A DNA stretch of 64,000 bases from Holtermannia corniformis (lineage: Eukaryota; Basidiomycota; Tremellomycetes; Holtermanniales): positions 696,926-760,925 of the forward strand of contig BCIJ01000003.1 of the NCBI GenBank assembly GCA_001599935.1. The letters run 5' to 3'. Shown here in pieces: positions 57,001 through 64,000 of this stretch (the first letter of the stretch is position 1; each line of letters starts with the position of its first letter). A program made the translations under genes and the position numbers. Under the pieces are notes generated by a model. The model had not been told where the DNA came from and did no database searches. It saw only the letters and a program-made list of their open reading frames with translations.

Positions 57001-58920
57001 TCAACACGAGTTCAAGCAGTGCTTGAATCGCAAATGACTCACGACCGACTGCATTGGAACAACGATATAGCCAATACGAATGGCGCTCCCGCTGTACTTG
57101 GCAATTACTTTGTTGTTCCCGTTCGAGCGCGAATGAAGCGCTAATAGCGCTTGCCCATCTTCGTCTGTTGGAACCACGAAAGCATACACGAGGTCATCTA
57201 GAGGAAGCATCTTGCGCACCGCACTGATGCCTTCACCCTTTATGTCATGCCGTCTGTTGATGGTCACCTGAAATAAGACGGTGGTGGTACGTCCATCGTC
57301 GTCCTCGTTCGATAGCTGCACGAGTGCATCCACTGCCGTGGTTCCCGCGATAGACGGATACACGACGTCTTTCTCTAACTGGGTGCCGTGGCCGATAGCG
57401 ACATGTCCTTGGCTTCGATCGAGTTTCGGCGGAAGAATATGCAGCTTTCGATCGAGCGAGACGATTACGGGCGGCGTTTCGGTGAGGTTGAAGAAGCTCA
57501 TAACGAGCGCTTCGTACATTGCTCCCCTCACGGCACCGAGTGGCATGAATCGAGACGCGAAATCTTGCATGACATCGAACTTGGCGGCTCGATCGCATTC
57601 AAGGAACTTCAGCCTCGTCGTAAGGCTCGGTATGGTCCAGTTGTATTCAGGCTGGCCCTCCACCCAGATCCCGGCGGAGGCAACTGTGGTAGTTGCCCAG
57701 AACAGCAAGTGAAAGCTATCTGGGTCAGCTCTTTGAACGGGATGAGTCAACGTAGTTGTCTCGAGAACCTCGGGCCACTTGACATCGTGGTTTGTCTTGA
57801 CCATGGCCATCATTGGATTGAGGAAGTGTGTAAGATCTTCTTGCACTTGTGGATTGCCATGACGGTCGTACGTCTTGATGTATCGTCTTGGGTGGCTAGG
57901 GATCCGAGGTGCGGGTCCGATGTACTCGAACAGATCCAGTCGTGTGTAATGGTGGGAACGTGAGGAGGGTGATACGTAGCAGTCTTGAAAGTAGCTGCGC
58001 ATGGTCAGTATACTAGTCATCTCCACCCACGTCGCACTCACCAAAGAGTACGCATTTCGTCGCGAGACCAGTGTGAGACCGTGAAAAACAGTGCCCCAGT
58101 GTGCTTCTCCCATTTCTTAACACGATCCCACTGGGGCGAGGTCGCAAAAACCATGATCGCGCGCCGATCGTCGCTACTGGTGTACCTATGAGGTGGGATA
58201 CCTGAGTAGAAGTGATCTGCATCGGAGAGGATGATGATGTTTGGACCCTCGTTGAAGTCGTGTACGTTGTCGACTGTGTCGAACCAGCGAGCCCCGGTTG
58301 ATTCGAACAAGATGTGGGAGAGTGGAGGTTTCTGGGTCAGGACGACCGGTTGGCCGATTGACATGCATTTGACGAGGAGAAACCTCAAGCTCTCGGTTTT
58401 ACCTAGACCATCCACTGATCAGTTGCCCATCACAACACAATCAATCTAGGCACTTACCGAGGCCTGGTTGCCCGTAAATGACGGAACCACGGTCGCCTGT
58501 CTGCTCGGTGTGTCTCACAGTGTCAATTCGGTCCCACAGCGCATCGTATTCGTCCCGCACGAGCAGGGGCGGCCCTTCCCCCCAGGACGAAGAAGGGTTC
58601 TTCAGAGTACGCCCACTCGCCAAATGTCGGAGCGGATCGTCCTCAGGATGCGCCAATTGATCGATAAAGTCGTATAAGTCGTATTCGCCGTCTGAAACGC
58701 CGGATCGCCTGACAACGTTGCCGTCGAGGTGAAGATGCAACTCTCGTTTCACCGGATCGAGATAGATGTCGAATTGTACGATTGCATCCTGTAGCCAGTA
58801 GGTTTGGTGCAACTTGGTTGCCCATTTGGGTACTTGCGGCGACGACGTAGTAATATCTTGAGGAGACATTTTGAGTAAGACGGCGCGAAGCTTCTCCGGA
58901 GCACAAGTTTGCCGGCTCAC
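57001..58920 (-). CDS. Crinkler-RHS-like protein: P-loop NTPase with C-terminal nuclease-like domain
   Basis: Three minus-strand exons join in phase. The N-terminal part (QVPKWATKLHQTYWLQDAIV) precedes a P-loop NTPase: Walker A VIYGQPGLGKTESLRFLLVK, then PPLSHILFESTGARWFDTVD and a Walker B-like NIIILSDADHFYSG. After FTVSHWSRDEMRTL the next exon carries YFQDCYVSPSSRSHHYTRLD. The C-terminal region (AMYEALVMSFFNLTETPPVI ... VLFQVTINRRHDIKGEGISA ... DLVYAFVVPTDEDG) has the Q-x-T ... H-x-I-K ... hydrophobic-FVVP pattern that I associate with the nuclease-like domain of Crinkler-RHS proteins in basidiomycetes, oomycetes and others. Introns lie at about 58397-58458 and 57994-58040. Its role (effector, or intragenomic conflict) is unknown. 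Start 58920, or 58869 at the next Met. Confidence 0.65.
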
Positions 58921-59234
58921 TCAACAATCGGTCTGTCTGTGTAGCGAGCGGCTGTCGAGCAGCCGTTCGTAAGACTTGCAAGATGTACAAAGATGATGCA
59001 TGTACGCAAGCCGTGCTTGTGCTTGTGAGATCACGTGATAGCGGGCGCAGAACGCTTTTACATGGGGGCTCTGTAATGCACTAGGCCACGTGCGGAGGTC
59101 TTTTAAGTGGCTTAAATCAGCATGCCTATGACCAGTTTCAAGGGGGAGCCTATACTTCCCCTTTCCGGTTAGCAGGTGGCCTATGCAGCTTGCAGATCAT
59201 CGTCCCAAGCTGTGCTGGCTGACAGAAAAACCTG
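58921..59234. other. Junction between the Crinkler-like gene and the Helitron gene
   Basis: A 314-nt spacer between divergent starts. It contains a TCACGTGA E-box palindrome (about 59032) and CCACGTG (about 59088). If the Helitron's 5' end is here it should begin with TC next to an A-T insertion site, but I could not pick a unique terminus by eye. Confidence 0.4.
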
Positions 59235-62200
59235 ATGCCGTATACATACCAGTGCAATCAGGCTAGGCAGTCACGCTGCCTGGCCCCGCAAGACCTTGCG
59301 CTTGAGTTGCAACACTTTTACAGACCTGCTACACGACGCAATGGGCCATCACTATTCAATCAATGCAGCTTCTGCCGCCAGAAGGATCCTATACCTCCCC
59401 CTACGCAGCTCACACCACGCAGTCTTCACCGCCTTCAAGGCAGCTCAACTGTGGTTCAGCTCACACCAAGCACTGCTCGAAGTCAGCCGCGTCGTCGACT
59501 GTCACGCACTCCCTCACCCTCTCCACAACGTCCCAGTCCACCACTTCTGCCTGTGCACACTCCTCCTCAGCGACCTCAACGCCTGCGACGCCCACCTGTT
59601 CGCCCATACGATACCCCGCCAACACCAGAACAGCTGCCAACACCGCAGCAACTGCCACGACCAAGATTGCCACCGCACAGACCACATGTCCAGCAAGCAA
59701 ACCTGCACGCTGGCCAGCAGCTATGTAGCACTTGCGGACAGTGGAAATCACTGGAGGGAGACTATGATTGCAATCCACGAACTCGGGTGGCATACAGATC
59801 TTGCCGTGCATGCTGTGAGGTGCGACGGAACAGAGCCAGAGCAGCCCGGGATGCTCGGGAGCAAGTGCAACAGCGTGAAGTCTCATCCAGTTCCTCCTCT
59901 TCCAACAGCTCAGACTCAGAGGATCTCTCAGCTTGGGACCTCACCAATCTGGATGCCTGTGCTATCTCCGACGAAGCAATGGATGCCATTGCAGGGTTCC
60001 ATGCCGAGCTTGACGCATTGGACTGGTCAACTTGTACCAACTGCAACGAGCGGTGGTTCGACTTGGATGTAAGAGAAGGCATGTGCAAGCCGTGTCGCAC
60101 AAGCCCACACCGGAAGATCAGGTTTGGACCAGAGAACAATGTTGATCCAGGTACGCTGGGTAGCGTCTCTCGGTATTGCAACTGACAACTCAGGACCCAA
60201 TCTGCAGGAGCTGTGCCAAGCCGACGGAAGGCTTGCACCCGAACCTCCAACACAGATAGAGGAGATGCTTCTGTCTCAAGTGCACGTCCAGCTACAGATC
60301 TGGAAAGTCTCCGGTGGGCAAACCAAATACTGTGGACACACGTGTTTATTTGCGCGTGATACCGGGTCCTTGGCAACAAAGCTGCCGTCCATTCCAAGTG
60401 AGCTGGATGTCTTGGTGGTCAAGCGCGCCAATGCAACAGGAGAAGACATGCAAAGATTTGCACAGCGCGCAGAATTTCAAGTCAATCGCGCGCGTCTCCT
60501 TCAAAACCTACAAGCACTGCAGATCTATCACCCCGCATACCACATGATCGAGGTAGACTACGCTGCCCTTGCCACCCTCCCAGAGAATGGCTCCATCTTC
60601 CACCTCCTTCCTGTCACTACTCTCACTACCGGTCAAGACACAGACGATACCGGGCCTGATCTGTCCCAGCACAGTGGCCAGGAGGGAGGGAACTTGGTGT
60701 CCGAAGCAGTTGTTCCAAATGTTGGTGCACAGCAAACAGAAATGGCAGCTGCGCGCAATGCTCTTCGTGCTGTTGCAAATACCACTGCACGCAATGCACT
60801 TGCAGTGTTGTCGGCACCTCCCATCCGAGTCACTCCATACAACGAACACGACCTGAACCAAGAATATCTTGTGCGCGCTTTTCCCTTCCTATATCCCTCT
60901 GGTCGAGGTGATCTCCATGGTGTCCGCTACTCCAATCCGCAAGAACCAAACAAAAGTTATGCAGTGAGACCGCACGAGTACTACAAGCATCTCATGCGGT
61001 ACCGAGATGGGCGCTTTGCTGCACATCCGCGCTTCAGGTATGTTTAATCCCCAACAATATACAACGTGCTGAGTGCATAGATACTATGCGTTCAATAGCT
61101 TGCAGCGGTGGCAAGCCAAGAGTATGGCGGGTGTTTATGTTGCGCGCAATGCAGAAGACCGCCAGCTCACAGCTGGCGAGATTGCTGAGCTGCTAGAAGA
61201 CGATGTGCGGCGATTGGCGCAAAGGGTTCGCAACCATGCAGCCAATCTCACCGGGTCGGCACCATACTGGGCAAAGCACGGGAACGACCTGAAAGCAATG
61301 AATCGGCAGATTGGACCCCCACACGTGTTCATCACCTTTTCAGCTGCCGACATACAATGGCAGGATCTGCACCGTCATATGCCGCATGGAGAAGGCCAGG
61401 AAGTCCCTCAAGCTGAGGCCCTACGGCAGCGACAAAACAGTCAGAACATAAATGACAATCCGGCGATTGCGGCATGGTACTTCCAGCGCCGATGGCAGCT
61501 CTTCTTCAAGCAAGTTGTCAATAAGGTGCTGTCAGTGGCAGATCACTGGTACCGTTACGAGTGGCAGCATCGCGGCTCAAGTCATGTGCACTGTCTCTTA
61601 TGGTTAGAGAACGCACCATCCTTGGCAGAAATCAATGTTGCGCAGCGGCGCACACAACAAGCCTTTCGAGCATTCTGGAAACCACTCGTCACTGCGCTCA
61701 ATCCAAATGCTGCTGAACCACCATCAGCAATCCATCCTTCCGCAATCCCGCACGCCGATCAGGGCTACACCCTACATGATTTGGCACAATTGCTCAATCG
61801 GGTTCAGCGTCATACCCGATGCTCACCGTACTGTTTGCGCAAACCCAAAGGTGCAGCTGCCGATGCACCCCTTGCATGCCGCTTCAAGTTCCCAAAAGAC
61901 ATTCTCGAGGACATGACGCTCACTGTCAATGACAAAGGCAATGTGCAGATGGACCCACCCCGCAACGATCCGCTGCTCAATGCATATTGTCCCATCTTTG
62001 CCCTGGGATGGCGCGCCAACACAGACATGACTGTTGTCACCAGCAAGTACGCTATTGAGGAGTACCTGGCCAAGTACGTCTCCAAGGCTGAACGCCCTTC
62101 GGAGAATTTTGCAGAGGTCATGCGCGGGGTCAGTCACAATATCGACGAGGATACATCAGCACGGGTCGTCTTTCAAAAGATGTTCAGCAAGGTATCCAGC

Positions 62201-64000
62201 GAGCGGGACTACAGTGCGCAAGAAGTATGCCATGCGCTACTTGACTGTCACATGCGGTCTTCATCACGATCTTTCATCTCGCTTTGCCTTTTAGAGAAAC
62301 GATCAAGACGCTTGCGCGCACAGCAAGGAAATGACAACAATCAGGATGCGCATGATGAGAGAGTGGAAGCAGACGACTGGCGCGACGAGTACCTCAAGCG
62401 TCCTGAGGTGCTTGAGGGTGTCAGCCTGTACGAGTGGTTCAAGCTGTACCGCAAGAACCGCCATGGCGAGGCACAGATTGGCCGAGAGAAGATTGTCAAT
62501 ATTTGGCCGCCTTATCATCCAGCAGCAGAGGATACGCAGGAATATCAAGACTGGTGTCGTGCAAAAGTCATGCTGCACCATCCGCACCGCATTGCAGAAG
62601 AATTGCGTCAAGAAGCTGAGGGGTGGTCAGACGCCTATGCGCGGTGCTTGGCTGATCACCCTGAAGGACACAAGGATACGTTACCTACAAGGAGACGCCG
62701 CAGCAGAGGGCAGGCTGTTTCGGATTCCGAATTCTCTGATCCCGAAGACGAGGAGGAGGACCGCGTTCAAGAGCCATTCCATCACATGGCAGCAGAAGGC
62801 GGCATGCGCATGCGAGAGGACGCACAAAGTCTTCTTGGCAAACGTGACATTGACCGCAATATGGATTGGAAACAAGCGGCCCAAGAGTGGGGCCCTGAAG
62901 GACTTCAGGAGCGCATCGACTTCTTGCGGCTCAAGCGGCAGGAGGTATGTTCGAACAGCCGCAGCAGCACTTATTGACAAGTCACAGTATACCGAGGTTG
63001 CGCAAAGACCAGAGGTTGATTTGACGCTGCTGAATGATACTCAGCGCAGTGTCTTGAACCGAGTGGTACATCACGCGGGGCATATCCTCTGTAACCAAGC
63101 AGTACCACCGCTTCTGATCAATGTNGATGGCACNGCTGGCACNGGCAAATCGTTNTTGATTGATGCCATATCTCAAGAGCTTGAACGTCTGGCATCGGAA
63201 GAGCAGCCAGCTGCTGGAAGTTCAATTGTGCGGCGATTGGCACCAACTGGGGTAGCAGCATTCAACATNGGCGCACAAACCTACCATGCAGCACTTGGGA
63301 TTGGGATCGACATCAACAAGCCACTGTCACAGGCGCGCTTGGCAAGACTGCAAGAAGAATGGCAACACACGCGCTACCTCATCATTGACGAAAAGAGTAT
63401 GATCGGCCAAAAGTCGCTNGGTCAGATCAGTGCTCGACTCCAGCTCCTGTTCCCTGTCAGGAGTGCAGAGCACTTCGGNGGGCTGAGCGTTTTGCTCTTN
63501 GGTGATTTCGGACAACTGCCGCCAGTTGGGGACACTGCACTGTACCAGCCAAGGCCGCGTGCTGGCACATCTGAAGCAGCGCGCCTTGCAGCACTTGGGC
63601 ATGCAGCATATCTCGCTTTCAAAGAGAGTGTCGAACTTTGTCAAGTCATGCGGCAAGCTGGTGTTGATCCAGAAACAGTCGCCTTCAAAGCAACCCTGTC
63701 ACGGCTTCGAGCTGGTAATCCCTCTACTGCCGACTATGCCCTGCTCCGCTCACGATTCGTGGACAATCTATCTGCCAACGCTCGCAATCTCCTAACAGAT
63801 TGCCCAATGCTCTGCAGTAAAGCAGAAGCCGTTGAGGAGTGCAACTACAATGGACTGATTCGGGCGGGCAATCCAGTCCTTATTGCTCCGGCCCGCAACA
63901 TTGGTTCCGGCGCAAAGTCTGGTACTGAAGAGCAGGCCGAGCACCTACCAAACAGGTTGCTGCTTATGCCAGGTGCCAAGGTAATGCTCACACGTAACCT
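59235..64000 (+). mobile_element. Helitron rolling-circle transposon, Rep-helicase gene (3' end beyond window)
   Basis: Four exons, separated by three introns of exactly 43 nt each (60151-60193, 61038-61080, 62945-62987), encode a RepHel protein of over 1,540 residues. Exon 1 is Pro/Gln-rich, then has CxxC groups (LCSTCGQWKSLEGDYDCN; STCTNCNERWFDLDVREGMC). Exon 2 has the Helitron N-terminal signature (QIEEMLLSQVHVQLQIWKVS, GQTKYCGHTCLFARDTG, LPSIPSELDVLVVKR). Exon 3 carries the HUH nuclease: SSHVHCLLWLE (HVH at 61583-61591) and the twin-tyrosine motif EEYLAKYVSKAE (Tyr codons at 62063 and 62075). Exon 4 is a PIF1 helicase with DGTAGTGKS, YLIIDEKSMIG and FGDFGQLPPVGD. No stop, frameshift or deletion is seen, so it looks intact and possibly autonomous. 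It contains eight unresolved bases. Both termini are undefined. Confidence 0.95.

Noticed and set aside
1..64000. CRISPR arrays, bacterial operons or riboswitches
   Set aside because: Spliceosomal introns throughout and eukaryotic gene families. No spaced direct-repeat array was seen.

Overview
This window is nuclear DNA from a filamentous or dimorphic fungus, most likely a basidiomycete. Genes on both strands are broken by very short introns, mostly 38-60 nt, many with a CTGAC-type branch site a few bases before the CAG/TAG acceptor. Coding sequence is moderately GC-rich, spacing is tight, and gene types such as HEN1, an SH3/WW RasGEF, ADCK kinases and a PIF1-type Helitron point the same way. 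A Mixia-like member of the Pucciniomycotina would fit, but the species is an inference that I cannot check here. Exon joins were worked out by hand from frame, splice sites and remembered family motifs, so boundaries in weakly conserved genes are approximate.

Layout: 1-2113 truncated fungal transcription factor; 2772-5148 ferric reductase; 5260-6078 orphan CxxC protein; 6527-7804 Arp2/3 subunit ARPC2; 7977-9490 (-) DUF1917/BLES03-like protein; 10040-10932 NOP16; 11149-11536 (-) MGNC small protein; 11873-14908 SPATA20/YyaL; 15159-17456 ADCK1-type UbiB kinase; 17469-18578 (-) TRM9; 18730-20506 3-ketosphinganine reductase; 20582-20854 (-) DUF1748; 21381-23584 mucin-like membrane protein; 23666-25522 (-) HEN1; 26135-30660 (-) Cdc25-type RasGEF; 31282-32935 RS cyclophilin; 33064-33459 (-) DUF2945; 34437-35375 YPT1; 35843-37397 (-) QCR10; 37533-39204 (-) casein kinase II beta; 39381-43279 Rab GDI; 43335-45019 (-) eIF2B delta; 45205-46699 (-) RCL1; 46891-47606 centrin; 47607-49981 gene-poor gap; 49982-50786 SUR7/PalI-like protein; 50824-52348 (-) orphan, possibly mitochondrial; 52646-53929 RPP0; 54544-55923 GH114 secreted enzyme; 57001-58920 (-) Crinkler-RHS-like NTPase/nuclease; 59235-64000+ Helitron.

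The first 55 kb is mostly conserved housekeeping sequence. Functional groups that lie close together are membrane traffic (YPT1 and its recycler GDI), ribosome biogenesis and translation (NOP16, RCL1, RPP0, GCD2, TRM9), and mitochondrial functions (QCR10, ADCK, SPATA20). The right end from about 56 kb is accessory DNA: a Crinkler-RHS-like gene beside a Helitron that runs off the window.

The most unusual signals are two giant introns (2,265 nt in GDI1 and 1,176 nt in QCR10) in a genome whose other introns average about 50 nt, a 12-nt microexon in GDI1, and eight ambiguous bases in the Helitron helicase that all fall at third codon positions.
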